A stretch of DNA of 64,000 nucleotides from Sipunculus nudus (GCA_026874595.1 CM049308.1:77860124-77924123), one strand, 5' to 3'; shown: positions 49,401-62,600, numbered from the stretch's first letter. Program-made: numbers and translations. The notes: generated from the sequence alone by a model not told the origin.

Positions 49401-51650
49401 ATGATGTCAGTATTGCGTAATTGTTTTAAGTTATGGGCCCAAACATAATGCACTTTGTAAAAAATCAAGAAATATATTTACACCCTTAACAAGGGATTGC
49501 TGAAGCTAGAGATTTTTTGTCAGGGATGTAACATTATTTAATCAAGATTCAATTGAATACCCAAAATTAGTTATGAATTTTTCAAATTTTATAAGTTATT
49601 AGTATAAATGTAAAATTAGTAACTTAAATTTTGCCCAACTTTGACCATGGCATGTTTGTTTCCTGTGAGCACTGTTGATATAATTTTCATATCATGCACA
49701 CATAAGGATTTCAGCTTTTAAGTTTAGAAAGCTGAAAGAAATTGGCCAAAAATTGTAGCTTTTATTAATGTTTTTATGAGACCCTGTCAGACTTTGGCTC
49801 TCTCCAGCCCCTCTTGAGTCACCTGTATGTTGACCTTGTTGAACTTTCAGCAAATTATGCATGCTTGAGGCGAGGCATACAGGGAATCCAGGCAGCTTAT
49901 GGCCAGCCACAGTTGATCCAGGTGTCCAACCAAACTCATCTAGTAGTTTTAACCAACTACATACAATAAACAATAAATTAATAAATTTTTATTGGTTTTT
50001 AATAAAAAATTAATGAAAAATAGAAAAGGAATTTGTTAGTTTATTATAACAGGAAATTAACTTGCAGTAACTGATGATATAAGAATCTTGTATCGATGGA
50101 TAGAATGTCACGTATTCCAAATAACACCATGCAGTCACCTATGGTATTTTTCAGTTCAATTTTAATGATAAAGAAGTAAATCATATCATTCATTACTAAT
50201 CATTAGGGATCATATGATGGAAATTAATGATAGACATAGATGCAGTTGATAATATTTATCTAGATTCCTACTGTGTCTAGTGTGTACATTCATGTGAAAT
50301 TAGTCCAAAATGAATTTATTACAGTTATTTTTTAATATAAGTAAAAGCCATAAAACCAGGTACTTATGATCATTATTTAAATGTGTGAATTTTGTATATT
50401 CTGGATTCTCAACATCATTGTTTGGTGAAAACTGAATAAATACCAGACATGGTGCGAATACTTTGTAATTGTATTTAAATACGAATATGATCATGTACTC
50501 CATTATAAAATTTCTTGCATAAAGAATGGGAATTCAGGTAAAAATGAAAGTATATGAATACCAGTGCAAATACTTTCAAAATGTATTCATGAATGCATTC
50601 ATGAATATATTCTTCAATATTATTTAATAATCATTTCAGTTATATTTCATTTTAAAAAATCATATGATTCTCTTATTATTTTAATAAAAATTATATTCGG
50701 GACAATATTTGTAATTTTTTTTAATTAATAGTTAAACCCTTATATTATATATTCTGCTTATAAGTTATATTGCCAAGTCAAAATCTGTGTGACAATAGTA
50801 CTCCATTTGTTAATAAAATAAATGAAATCAATCCTCTTCCCTGTCTCCAAAGGTACTATCAAAATCATACATAAGCTAAACAACAACAACTCATATTACA
50901 GCTTATATTTATTACCACACAAAACCAGCATGTGCCTCATTTCTAAATAATATTTTCTTATCATATATAACAGCTGAGCGTTGTGACCCATAGGTCCCTT
51001 GTTAATATAAATAAAAGCCATAAAACCAGGTACTTATGATCATTATTTAAATTTGTGAATTTTGTATATTCTGGATTCTCAACATCATTGTTCGGATGAA
51101 TAAATACCAGACATGGTGCAAATACTTTGCAAATGTATTTGAATACGAATATGAATCATTATAAAATTTCTTGCATAAGAATGGGAATTCAAGTAAAAAT
51201 GAAAGTATTTGAATACTAGTGCAGATACTTTCAAAATGTATTCATGAATGCATTCATGAATATATTCTATAATATTATTTAAATAATCATTTCAGTTATA
51301 TTAAAAAAAAAAAAATCATGCCATTATTTTTAATAAAAATTATATTTGGCACAATATTTGTTATTAAATTTTAATAAATAGTTAAACTCTTACATATATG
51401 TGCTGCTTATAAGTTATATGGCCAAGTTAAAATCTGTGTGACAGTAGCACTCCATTTGTCAAAAAATAAATGAAATCAATCCTCTTCCCTTTCTCCAAAG
51501 ATACTATCAAAATCATACATAAGCTAAACACCAACAACTCATAATAAAGCTTTTATTTATTACCACACAAAACCAGCATGTGCCTCATTTCCAAATCATA
51601 TTTTTTACCATATATAACAGCTGAGCGCCATGACCCATGGGTCCCTTGTT
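46473..51650 (+). mobile_element. Helentron-like family B copy 3, with duplicated left and right parts
   Basis: Two 5' ends (AGCTCAGCTGACTATAAG at 46473 and 48381) and two 3' ends (CAGCTGAGCG at 50971 and 51618, with GACCCATAGGTC at 50984 and GACCCATGGGTC at 51632, each followed by CCTTGTT) occur in the order 5', 5', 3', 3'. The left unit of about 1.9 kb (46473-48380) is repeated as 48381-50330; the right unit of about 650 bp (about 50331-51003) is repeated as 51004-51650. Copies are clearly alike apart from small indels. The body matches B2. The frames at 46606-46824, 48526-48744 and 49208-49420 are the same repeat phrase. Confidence 0.7.
48427..48466 (+). repeat. (GTCC)n microsatellite of family B
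   Basis: GTCC/GTCT run inside the second left end of B3. It is longer than the run in the first left end, showing repeat-length change between the two copies. Confidence 0.85.
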
Positions 51651-53972
51651 TAGATGCCCCAATGCATTGTTGAGAAAGGATTGCTTTTCCCATAATCCCT
51701 GACCAGTAGAGTCATACTCTTGTGACTACAATTCTGCACAGTGGGACATCAGTGGCAAATATTATCTAAGTCACCCACCAGATGACTGCACTGGTGGCAG
51801 TTTCTTGATGGGCTATAAATCTATAAAAATTACCTTGTGTCAACATTTTTATGGAGCTTTCCTGTTGGATTAAATCAATTTTCTCTAAATATTTTCTTCA
51901 AACTTATGAAATTGTTTTTGACATATTTTGTTCTCAGACAGACATATAGAGAAAAAGAAGAACAAGTGAATGAAAAAAGGAATCTCTGTCCAACCTCACT
52001 ACAGTGGAAGATGAATCATTGCTAAGATGACAAGAGGCAAATCTCAAGTAATCAGAAACAGGATTTTTTGAACTGTTTATATAGGTGTTCAATGAATAAT
52101 TGCAGAACTTTTGAAAATGGCAGATAGTTGGGGAATATAGCAGATTTGTGGATAAAATTGTGGATTGGTAGAAATTAAAGAAAATATCATGAGGTTTGTA
52201 CATTTAATTTTTAAGCAGAATAAAATCAGCAGCCACTGGTGTTAGTATCAGTGGGAAGAATCTACTAGATTTGAATATTAATACAGTCTAGAATTTAGGT
52301 TTTGTTAGGGTTTTGCACTAAAGGACAATACGTTCCTCTGCATTGTGCAGTTTGTTGAGTGCCAGCAAGTAGGCAGCTTGGTTTGTGTCTCGTATCTAGA
52401 ATCATTTTCAGCAGGATTGAATGACTATAATAATATTTTACCAAGCCTGCTTTTCAGTGAGATTGAAGGGCTGTAATAACATTCTACAAAGGAATACCTG
52501 ATAAGGTCCATCAGCGCTGGAGTACAAAGTCTGGCTGCTGTCAGTCAGGTTATAACTGCACATGATCGCCTAAAAAAACACATGGTTTATTCCATTATAT
52601 TAATACAAATTTTATGAGGGATTCCATCCTCCAATATCCATTTACCATTATGAGGATAGTATAGAATTTATGAAGCCATCAGTTTTCCTTATTCACTAGT
52701 AAATAGCAAAAAAAAAAATATCTTCTAAATTCCTTTTTTTCCAGCCCTATATTTGTGCTCAATCAAACAAGGTTGGACTTGGGCAGTTCATTTTTAAATT
52801 GTAGGGTTTTTTTTCCGGTAGTTTGACAAACTTATAATAATAATAAAACAAAGTTGCTGCTTTTGCAGTCATTCTGACACAGGATTATGTCTTTTTATGT
52901 CTTCATGGCTCGCGTATATAATCAGAAAATATCATCAGTCACTGTTTTTTTCAGCACTCACTCCTCCACACATTGATAACTTGTTCTTGTTGTCTGGAAT
53001 AACATAAATTTTCCAATCACGACTTTACAGATTTGTACCATTTCTTCAACACTGATGATTAATAATAAGGTATCATGGCTGCCATGTAGATGAACACCAC
53101 GCTGGCAAGGTCATCATGACAATCGATTTTTTTGTGTGATTTTACTGTGAGATTTCCCACAGGGATCACGTGACCCTTCAGACCCCCGCTGCCCCCCACT
53201 GAATCATAATAAAAGTTTTGGTCTAAGCTGCATGGGTGTGCAGTTCACGCTGGTTTTAATTAAACATGCATATTTTTATAACAACATGATTGGTAAGCAT
53301 TAGGTGTTGCTAAGTATGAGTGTCTGTCATCTGCTGATCAGTAATTTATTTTTCACAATTCCCAGGATAATAAATCACTGCCCACGTAGCTCCTTGATTA
53401 TGTTTATAACTGAGGTTACTGTCCATTGATTCATCACGCAGCCATGTGACAGCTGTATTAATGCATGGTTGTTCTTGCGAAAAAAGATATCCTCCCCTTC
53501 AGAGGCATCTGCAACTGGTAAATAATATTAAAAAAATGTGTTTTTTTTATATTTGGACTAAGTTGATGAAAAAGTTGATTTTGGGCTGCATTTTTTGTAG
53601 TCATTACTGTATAGTCAATATATGTTTAATATTAACAAAAAATATTACTGCAATAAACTGTATAATATAAATGTATACCATCATATTACTGTATTCCTAT
53701 GCATATCATTATATTTTTTCATATACATATATTATAACAAACAGTATGATACTTCTGTTTTGTAGTTGCAATAAGAAAAAGGGAATTAATGGCACATGTG
53801 TTTATATTAGAATATTTTCACATGGAAAAAAGGATAACCTGTAAAACTACCAGAAAATTGTTGTCCATATTTTCTTTTTTCTCTTCCTTGTACTGTACAC
53901 TTACCCACCCATGCTTACAAGAACCATAAAATAAGCTAATCTCTGTGAATGTGTAGTTTTCTATAAAGATAC
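51651..53972. other. No gene seen; possible regulatory stretch
   Basis: AT-rich DNA. About 53150-53400 is less repetitive-looking and contains a CACGTG E-box (near 53167) and TTTTAATTAAACATGCAT. This is only suggestive of a regulatory element. Confidence 0.35.
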
Positions 53973-54060
53973 TGTGTAATAGATCAAAATGGGTGTGATA
54001 AGATGAATCTAGGGGTTGTGTAATAGATCAAACTGGGTGTGATAAGATGAATCTAGGGGT
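53973..54060 (+). repeat. Recent 44-bp tandem duplication
   Basis: 'TGTGTAATAGATCAAA.TGGGTGTGATAAGATGAATCTAGGGGT' occurs twice, starting at 53973 and 54017, with one difference (AATGGG versus ACTGGG). Confidence 0.9.
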
Positions 54061-55729
54061 TAGGTTTATCACCTGTGTGGTGACCTCTGTCAAATAAAAA
54101 TATGAAAAGCTGGGTGTTGACACAAACAAGGACCATCTCCAGATGACAGTTGTAACAAAATATGAGCTATTCAGAAATTTTCTTGCCTGTATGATATCAG
54201 TAATGTAAGGACTTGCATATCTTGTCTTTCAGTTCTTTATCACATCTTGTATGTACCTGCTACATACAGTAAATGTGATTGTATGATGGTTATGTTTTAT
54301 TTTATTTTATCACCAGTCCACATCAAAGTATTGGGAAATAATCACTGTGGTTGACTGCAAATTCAATGGTTAAATTTCCTGATTTTCAATTTCAAATGTT
54401 TCACAAAGGTTCCATTTACATGATCTAACCCAACAAGATGACATTGGCGGCTAATCCTTTATTTTATGAATTAATCATGTTAAATAATAAAGGGCATTTT
54501 TGTTCATTTGTGGTTGATCATTTGCAAAACATGGTGTATATTCTGTGAATAATGGGTAAAATACATACTGGTAATCCATTCTTGATTAAAATATTGATCT
54601 TTGACAAAATGTATCAACAACTGGATTTGAAATCTTGTTAAACAGAGCTTAGGTGGGTGTGAATCTGTTCAATTTAGCTTTTTGTGGGCATGTAATTTTT
54701 ACAAATTGTCTGGGACATGATTGTAACTTGAGTATAACATTTGCAGCCATGTAATTTTCACAAACCAAAATGACATTGTTAAAATAAAAAGAAATACTTG
54801 TACGCCAACATTTCTGTGTAAAATAAATGAGAAATAATTGTTTGGTCTAGTGGTGGATCTATATTAATATTTCACTGATGTATGCTACAACGTTTAATTT
54901 TCATTCATTTCTCAAATCTGGCACATCTTCTCTCTTGCATTTCTATATTAATCTGGAGAAGCTGACACTGTAGAAAAACAGAACTGTCTGATGGCACATG
55001 CTTCAAGTAGTACAGTATATACATCCAGATATTTATCCCAGAATTAATCAACTCTTTGTAACTCAACCCTCTTATGTTTACAGTTCTAAAATACTCCAGT
55101 AGATTTCACTGCTATTCATGGTGCTTTCATCATTGCTGGCAAAACTATGTATAAGCTGATCTAGAGAAATCATGATAATTCACCCAGGCCATTTTTTTTT
55201 TGCTGTTCTTTATTAAGCTCTTCATTTCCTCAAAGTCCTTTCAAAAACATTGATGTTATCAGTAATGTTTTGAGAGTCATTGTATACTCGCAAACTGAAA
55301 AACTAATATATATACAGAAGGACAATGTGATTGGAAATACTACAACCATCAAAATACATGTATATGAAGGCTTTATGAACTACTAGTAGATCAGTAGTCC
55401 GGGCCTACATACCTCCACAAGGATCCCATTCCAACTCTCCTGGGTTATTTTTCAGAGTGTCATGCTTGACCTACATGGGACACAGGTAAACTTGAACAAA
55501 GCAGCCTGTCATTTTGATAAATTTGGAAAAAAGCTTTTTGTCCTACCTGGGAATAAAAGTTCCCTGTTGTTTTAATTAAAAATTGATTACAGTAAAGCAA
55601 GATAACCTCCTAAATTTATTTTATTGCCTCTTGTGTGTTATCTTATAGTATTCTAACACAATTATATATAAACTTATATATTTTACATGGATTGTACAAA
55701 TAGTTATTATAACTAATCGTGGCACTCTC
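54061..55729. other. No gene seen
   Basis: AT-rich presumed intron without recognised feature. Confidence 0.4.
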
Positions 55730-55905
55730 CATGGCTCAGATTGTGGCTTTCCGTAGGCTGTAGAGGTGAAGGAAACCCAGAGAAAACCACAGGCCTTGGA
55801 TGGGCAACTACAACCCACTCTCAGCTACTCTTTGGATTGATCCCGGGTCGCCAGCAGAGAGAGCCGAGCATTTTACCCCTCGGCTGTCCAGGCCCCCTTA
55901 TAGTT
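55730..55905 (-). mobile_element. Probable tRNA-derived SINE, minus strand
   Basis: Read on the minus strand, GGCCTGGACAGCCGAGGGGTAAAATGCTCGG resembles a tRNA 5' half with A box, and GACCCGGGATCAATCC resembles a degenerate B box about 35 bases on. The body continues 'CTCTGGGTTTCCTTCACC'. It is a sharp GC island in AT-rich DNA. No target duplication could be fixed, so boundaries are approximate. It differs from the SINE at 3811. Confidence 0.45.
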
Positions 55906-56279
55906 TTCATTAAAAATTTCAATAAAAGGTGATATGAAATTTTGCATTAAATTCCTAACAGACAAAACAACAAAGGGAATACTTAATATCTTGCCAAATT
56001 TAAAAATTCCATGTTTTTATGCAGGATGTAAGGAGTAATGCAGAAGTCCTGTTGTATCTCTGAAATTCTAGTGGGATTTCTACATTTAAGTTTTTAAATC
56101 ACTAGCTCTGGTAACAACAAGTACATCAAGTACAGTTGATTAATATCATGATAAGAGATTTTAATCCCATTTTTAGTCTGTACCTGAAATAACAAAGGCC
56201 AGAACTCCCATCACTAATATAGTAAAATAGGTATTTTTTATGTTAAATAGGTATAAAAAGTAGTAAAATAGGTATTTTT
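55906..56279. other. Spacer with short duplication
   Basis: 'agtaaaataggtattttttatg' occurs twice near 56220-56282. Otherwise AT-rich. Confidence 0.4.
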
Positions 56280-58244
56280 TATGCCCCCGCCACAAAGTGG
56301 CCGGGGCATATAGTTTTACCCATGTCCGTCCTTCCGTCATTCCGAAATCAAACAGTTGTATGGACTTTTTTCGCAATGCCTGCAGATATTGGCCTGAATT
56401 TTGGTGTGTGGCAGATAATGACCAGTTACAGATCGAGTTCGCGTTTCGTCCCGGTTGACCTACTTTTGACTGTTTTACAGCTCCTTAACTTAGAAAATTT
56501 CATGAAAAATACAAATTTTCATGTCAAGTGTACATTTACAGACTTTTTTTCGCAATGCCTGCAGATATTGGCCTAATTCTTGGTGTGTTGGCAGATAATG
56601 ACCAGTCACAGATTGAGTTCGGGTTTCGTCCCAGTTGACCTACTTTTGACCGTTTTACGGCTCCTGAACACAGAAAATTTCATGAAAAAAAGAAATTTTC
56701 ATGACAAATACACATGTATGGACTTTTTATTTTCGCAATGCCTGCAGGTATCGCCCTGATTCTTGGTGTGTTGGCAGATAATGACCAGTTACAGATCGAG
56801 TTCGCGTTTCATCTCGGTTGACCTACTTTTTATTGTTTTACAGCTCCTAAACATAGAAAATTTCATGAAAAATATAAATTTTCATGACAAATGTACATGT
56901 ACAGCCGTTTTTTAGCCCTCGGCTCATAGGCTGATAGGCTATTGTCCTCACCCAAGCTGTCTGTCTGGGCGTTCGTCTATCTGTCCGTCCCGCGTCTGTT
57001 AACTTTTACCTTGTGAGTGGGATAGCTCTAAAAGGATTCACTGTTGGAATTTCATTTCATCAGTGAAGATGTATATCAATAAAATATGGGTCAGGTTTGA
57101 ACATGGGTGACCTTGACTCATTTTTCTACATTTTAGAGCTGATTATAGAAAAACACTCAGAAGCTTATATCTCAGGAACCATTGTGTGGATTTTCACAAA
57201 ACTTACTATTATCATTGGGACTGATGGTCTGTACGTGCTGCACAATTTTTGTGATGCCACCTGCAATTTCTTATTTTTTACAATCAATTTTTTTAGGATT
57301 TTTCAATTTTGGCCTTGTGTCTGATCAGAGCTGGATATCTCTAAAAGGATTCACTGTTGGAATTTTATTTCATCAGTGAAGATGTATATCAACAAAATCT
57401 TGGTCAGGTGCAAAGATGGGTGACCTTGACCTATTTTTCTTTGTTTTTGAGCTGATTATACAAAAACACTCAGAAGCTTATATCTCAGGAACCATTGGGT
57501 TGATTTTCACAAAACTTACTATGATCATTTGGAATGATGGTCACAATTTTGGTTTCACCACCTACGTTTTCTGATTTTTTAATGAATTTTTATCGGATTT
57601 TTCAATTTTGGCCTTTTGTGCAGGATATCTCCAAAGGTATTAAACACAGGAACTTCATTTCTTCAGTGCTATTGCATGATATTTACATAATCTTGGTCAA
57701 GTGATCTTGACCTACTTTTCAAGGTCACAGAGCTTAGTATAGAAAAAAACTTAGGAGCTTATTTCTCAAGAAGCATTTGGTGGATTGTTATGAAACATGG
57801 TACATACTTTTCCAATTTAAATTTACAACTGATTATCAGCTTTTGCCAATATTCTGGTTTCGCAATGCAGTGCTTACAGATACTGGCCTAATGTTTGGTC
57901 TGTGGGCGCATAATGACCACTTACAGATCGAGTTTCACGTTTCGTCCCAGTTGACCTATTTTTGACCATATGACAGATCCTGAACATAGAAAATTTCATG
58001 AAAGACAGAAATTTTTATAAAAATTGCACATGTAAGGACTTTTTTCAGAATGCCTGCAGATATTGGCCTGATTTTTGGTGTGTTGCTTGATAATGACCTG
58101 TTACAGATCGAGTTTGCATTTTGCCCGTGTTGACCTACTTTTGACCATGAAACACCTCCTGAGCTTTAAAAAACTTTACAAAATTTAACAAATGTTTCTA
58201 ATTCGCCCCAGGCGGAGGCATATGTGTCGTTCCGACACATCTAG
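56280..58244 (+). mobile_element. Helentron-like non-autonomous element, family D, interrupted by family E
   Basis: Opens TATGCCCCCGCCAC-AAA-GTGGCCGGGGCATA (strong hairpin). Near the 3' end, GGCGGAGGCATA (58211-58222) is the inverted counterpart (11 of 12 bases), followed by the hairpin TGTGTCG-TT-CCGACACA and TCTAG (ends 58244), then TTT. The body has units of about 190-200 bp with 'cgcaatgcctgcagatattggcct' and 'gttgacctacttttgac'. At 56912-57857 a family E element splits one unit. No coding capacity. Confidence 0.72.
56912..57857 (+). mobile_element. Helentron-like family E copy 2, nested in family D
   Basis: Starts AGCCCTCGGCTCATAGGC after a T run, with a GTCT/GTCC-type stretch. Ends 'ATCAGCTTTTGCCAATATTCTGG'. 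The family D unit normally reads '...gtacagactttttttcgcaatgcc'; here it reads '...gtacagccgttttt' before the element and 'tttcgcaatgc' after it, so the insertion is between Ts. Body units match 29600-30200. The terminal CTGG in place of CTAG and the mismatched hairpin suggest decay or a variant end. Confidence 0.65.
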
Positions 58245-58401
58245 TTTAAACTTTGGGAACAAGTATTTTTACAAAACCACTTTTAAAAAATTTTACAAAA
58301 TTTAACAAATGTTTCTAATTTGCCCCAGGCGGAGGCATATGTGTCGTTCCGACACATCTAGTTTAAACTTTGGGAATAAATATTTTTACAAAACCACTAG
58401 T
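58168..58401 (+). repeat. Tandem duplication (117 bp) of the family D 3' end plus flank
   Basis: The segment from 'actttacaaaatttaacaaatgtttctaatt' through the hairpin, CTAG and the outside flank 'tttaaactttgggaa' is present twice. The CTAG ends are at 58244 and 58361, 117 bp apart. Because non-element flank is included, the duplication arose after insertion. Confidence 0.85.
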
Positions 58402-59403
58402 GCCCTGTTTTCCAAATTACAGTCAAGGCCATAAATATGTGGAAAGAGAACATTTTACCACATGATTAGTTTTAACACCTTGTCTGTCGTGGCGTTCTAC
58501 CATCCTGGCAGTTTTACCGTACCCTTCAAATCCTTTAGAAAAAAAAACATATGCATGCAAATACCCAAAATTATGTTGCGCACCAGTGGGAATGCTTATG
58601 TTTTATCCTGCAGTCACTGTGGCTGATCACTTAAACATAGATGAATGGCAAATTTGGCAATAAATTTTACATAGATTGAAGCTGGTGTGACTGTCAAGAT
58701 GTGGCTAATGATGCACCGTAACTTGGGGGAGTTTCGTGACAATTTAGGTGATGCAGGTATCAGTAAAATCAGCAGGGGTGTTATTATCAGGTGTAGATGC
58801 AAATAAATTGATGAAAATGCCAAATGGAAAAGCTTTTGTTTGTGTACCTGATAAGAAAAGGAGCAGCTTGATTCTTGCTCATTTCTATCTCGTCACACTG
58901 AGACGTATAAATCAGCGTTTGCAACATGTTCAGCCTTACCATGCCCATGTTGTTGGTGTTTGAATATGTATCTTCTTAAATATAATTATTTTAGTCTTTT
59001 GTTGATGTGTAAGCATAGATGAAGATGGACATCTTTTAGATAGATTGACTTAATTATTTAATAATCCATATTTATTAAATATTCTTCAGTAATAATTTGT
59101 CTATATTTTCTCATGCCTCTATATATTTTCAGATATGTAGTCTGGTAGCTGCTCAAGTGGTATTCAGGCATTAATGTAAATCTAGAAACTAGTTGGCATT
59201 TATACAAGTACAGATTTGTAGATTTAGAGATTTTTCAGCTGGCATGCATACATGTTCAGGTGTATACATTAAAAATTTAGAACTACAGAAATTCTGTATA
59301 GTTTGTAAAAAATCTGATAACAGACAGACAGACAAACATACAGACACAGATGAAAGTAGGACTTCCCTGGGTAAGATAATAAACTCACAACTGACTGTCA
59401 TAG
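58402..59403. other. No gene seen
   Basis: AT-rich. The frame at 58748-58963 (71 codons) has no recognisable domain and is not splice-bounded in a convincing way. Confidence 0.4.
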
Positions 59404-59609
59404 CAGGGGTGGATCCAGGATTTAGGAAGGGGGGGGGGGGGTCCAACCCAGGAGGACAAATGAAAACCCTAAAAAAAAGGTCCTAAGGTCTGAAAAAGTG
59501 GGGGTCCAGGCGGCAAAATTTTGTCTGAAGCCCTTAAAAAACGTTGTTTCTGATTAAAAAGGGGGGGTCTGGACGCCCTGAACCCCCCCCCCCCCCCGAT
59601 CCGCTTCTG
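59404..59609. mobile_element. Short G-tract MITE with 5-bp target duplication
   Basis: The 206-bp element opens CAGGGGTGGATCCAGG and closes CGATCCGCTTCTG (inverted: CAGAAGCGGATCG), imperfect terminal inverted repeats with a G13-14 run just inside the left end (59428-59441) and a C15 run just inside the right end (59583-59597). CATAG flanks it on both sides (59399-59403 and 59610-59614). CAGGGGCGGATCCAG-type ends are frequent in animal MITEs, but I cannot assign a superfamily from a 5-bp duplication alone. Gly- and Pro-rich frames here come from the homopolymers. Confidence 0.75.
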
Positions 59610-59614
59610 CATAG

Positions 59615-62600
59615 TCTCATTAAAGTCTGTATTGACATCAACATTTTGATTGAAATGTTTCTCCACAAAGATAAACAAATAAACAAAAACATCATGACAT
59701 TCAGACACAAAGACAAGCAAATATATAGTGGTAGAGAAACTTTAGGACATAAAAATATTTGTCCAGTTCTATTGGATAGTTTTTTTACACAATATTATAT
59801 CTTAACAGTGGTGTTCCCAGGGGAAGGGCACATATTCAACAAATTTATAGCTTTATTTGATATGGCTTCCTAAAGATAAATACAAAATTTGAATATGTGA
59901 TTATTCTGAATGGTAGGTTTGATAATAAACGCTTCCAGTTTGACAATAATGTAAAGGTAATTCAATAAACCAAGATGTTTTTAAGGTTAACTAGGTTGCA
60001 TTCATGAGGATCTTCGGTTGGATCATAACAATGGACTTCAAACTACAGTTAATATTTTAAGCAGATTCTTAATAATTTAATGAAAATGCCAACTGGAAAA
60101 AATTAGCATTCCACCCACATAGTTAAGGGAGAAACTAGATCAGTGCAAATGAAATAATAACTAAGTAAATTTTTTGAAAGGGTAAATTGTGCAAATTGCC
60201 TTTGCCAAATTTAATGAACAGTATACTGAGTTTTGGAGTACAGTCTTAAGCCTGCAAAATAAGTGTTTCTTCAAGAAAAACTATCAACCATTGAAAAGGA
60301 ATCATATCCAGTTACAGGTTTATAGCTCTGATGAAACATGAACATCAGCTCTTTTGCTTGATTATTTTAATAAAATAAAGTTGTTACATGCTCTCAGGAC
60401 ATACAGTGTACAGTAATGTTTAGATCAAAATTTCCTTCCCATATTGAAGTCCTGTTGCCATGGAGACATCTGAGGTAAAATGGCTGATTACTTTTGAATA
60501 CAAAGCATGTAAGCTTATTTTTACTGAAAACCACAAACATTTTAATTAGTTTTTAACCAGGAAAAAAGCACTCCATTGTTAGGTAGAAAAGATTTACTTT
60601 GAATTCTTGCGCCAGGTTTGTCACCAGAATTGTGGCTTGTGCAGTTGAAAACTCAACAGTGACCTTTTAGACTATTTTGCAGGGTCTAGGCTTTGTTTAA
60701 CCAGGCTCCAGCTTGGCCTGTCAGTGGTACTTTCAATTAAATCACGAGGACTATAATGATAACTATATGATAAGTATAACATTCATTTATGAAGCCCTTT
60801 TATTATAATATTTGGCAATGGTAGCTTGGAACAATTAGCTTTAACTTGTTGTAAGTCATGACTTTATTAAAAGGTGCCCATTCACCCACCATTTGAAAAA
60901 GAATTTATGTGATCCCTGGCTTCCTTTATGTATGTATAAATGATCAAAGGGTAATTTTGGTTGTGAAAAGTATAAAGCCTTTGTCAAGGATGTATAAACT
61001 TGTTTATCAATAACATGTTTGTAAACACAGCAGTGTTGACAAAGAGGAAAAACATTTAACTTAAGGTGGTAGGTTGCATATATGCAGAGGTAGAAAGGTC
61101 ACTTGCTGCAAACCATTATTTGCAAACCTCTGGCTTATCTGACTTGCCGCCAGATGCCCTCATTGAATTTGTTTTATTTTGGCAGGCCCTTACATATTAT
61201 AAACATGTTGATACAAACAAACAAAGCAACTTGTGTGCGGTGATATTCACGTTTTCTGGAGTATTATTTTAAAAGAATCAAGGGATTACCTTTAGTTTGT
61301 AGAGGCCAGATAAGTGATTGGGCCCCTTTAATATCATCAGTGCCTCATTATTTGTATCATGTAGCCAGCAAAACTTGGTGTTTTTTTCCCCAATTCCACA
61401 GTTTGTTGCTGGAAGTAGATGTGTTCAAGTTATATATCATATAGCAGTACTTTCTAATTTATATTGGCATTTATGAGTTAACTTATGTCTCTCTGTAATA
61501 TTAGATTTTAATGCTGGGTCAGGATTATTGAGTTTTAAACCAGAACAAGATACTCCCTGTAGGATTACTAATGAATAATAACTTCATTCATCTGGAATAT
61601 GATGTCTGCAGGCAGGAAAATTGATATGTCTCATGATCATCTCCAGGAAAAGATAATGTGCTCCTTATACTAGAGATGTTTTCAGTGGATCCCTTCATGA
61701 TCTGATACTTTTTCTTGTCAATTCCACAACCATGCTAGCTATAGGTCCAGTGATAGAAGCTAGACTTCAAGAATCTTAAGGAGCTCAGGAACATGTATAT
61801 TTAATTCACAGAAATGTCTTCATATAGCTTTAAGCCAATCAGGTTTCAGCTATACTTCATGAATATTCAGGTGTATCAGAGAAATGTCAGTTATATTTTT
61901 GACAGTTTTGTCAGATGTTTAACAGGATGTTCTTGAGTGGCTGAAATTGAAAACTTTAAAACATTTGAAACTTTTGACTGATTTCCTTAATATCAAATTC
62001 TCAGTGCTACTGCACGAAGAAGAATAAATTAATGGATTATTTGTTCATGTTTCATTAAAAAGTACACTATAATTAATTGTTGAAGTGTTTGTAAAGGCCT
62101 GGTGTTTTTCAACATCAGATTATTTGTACTACAGATTATATGTCAATTTATATTTTGCCAAATTTATCAGTATTTAGTTGAAATAAGCAGCTAATACCAA
62201 CAATAATTATTGAAGGACAAACTATTTACATGTTATGTAAGGAGCTTCAAAAAATGATTTTGAGTAATATCTATGTTTTTACCTGGTTGTTAAAACTGGT
62301 ACCTCTCTTAATGATACTGTCAGGGGTATTTTGCTTTTTAAAATATGGCTGAAAAACATGATATTCATTAAAACTGTGTTATTTTCAAGTATGGTTATGT
62401 TTTTCTTTTTCACAGTTGAGTTTTGCGTTACTTTTATCCATAAGATTTAATGACTTTGCAGGTTTTCAGCAGGAAGCCTTGTTCATGATTAGATAACCAG
62501 AATTTAGTAAAATGAACCCGTTTTTCACACTTTATGGTCTGCTTATAGACATCCACTGAGAAGGAAGGCATAGAAAATTGAGCTCGCGTTAGATGAAAAT

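Noticed and set aside
61066-61272. 68-codon frame as the missing CPSF2 exon
   Set aside because: No similarity to the segment expected after residue 324, and no well-placed acceptor and donor.
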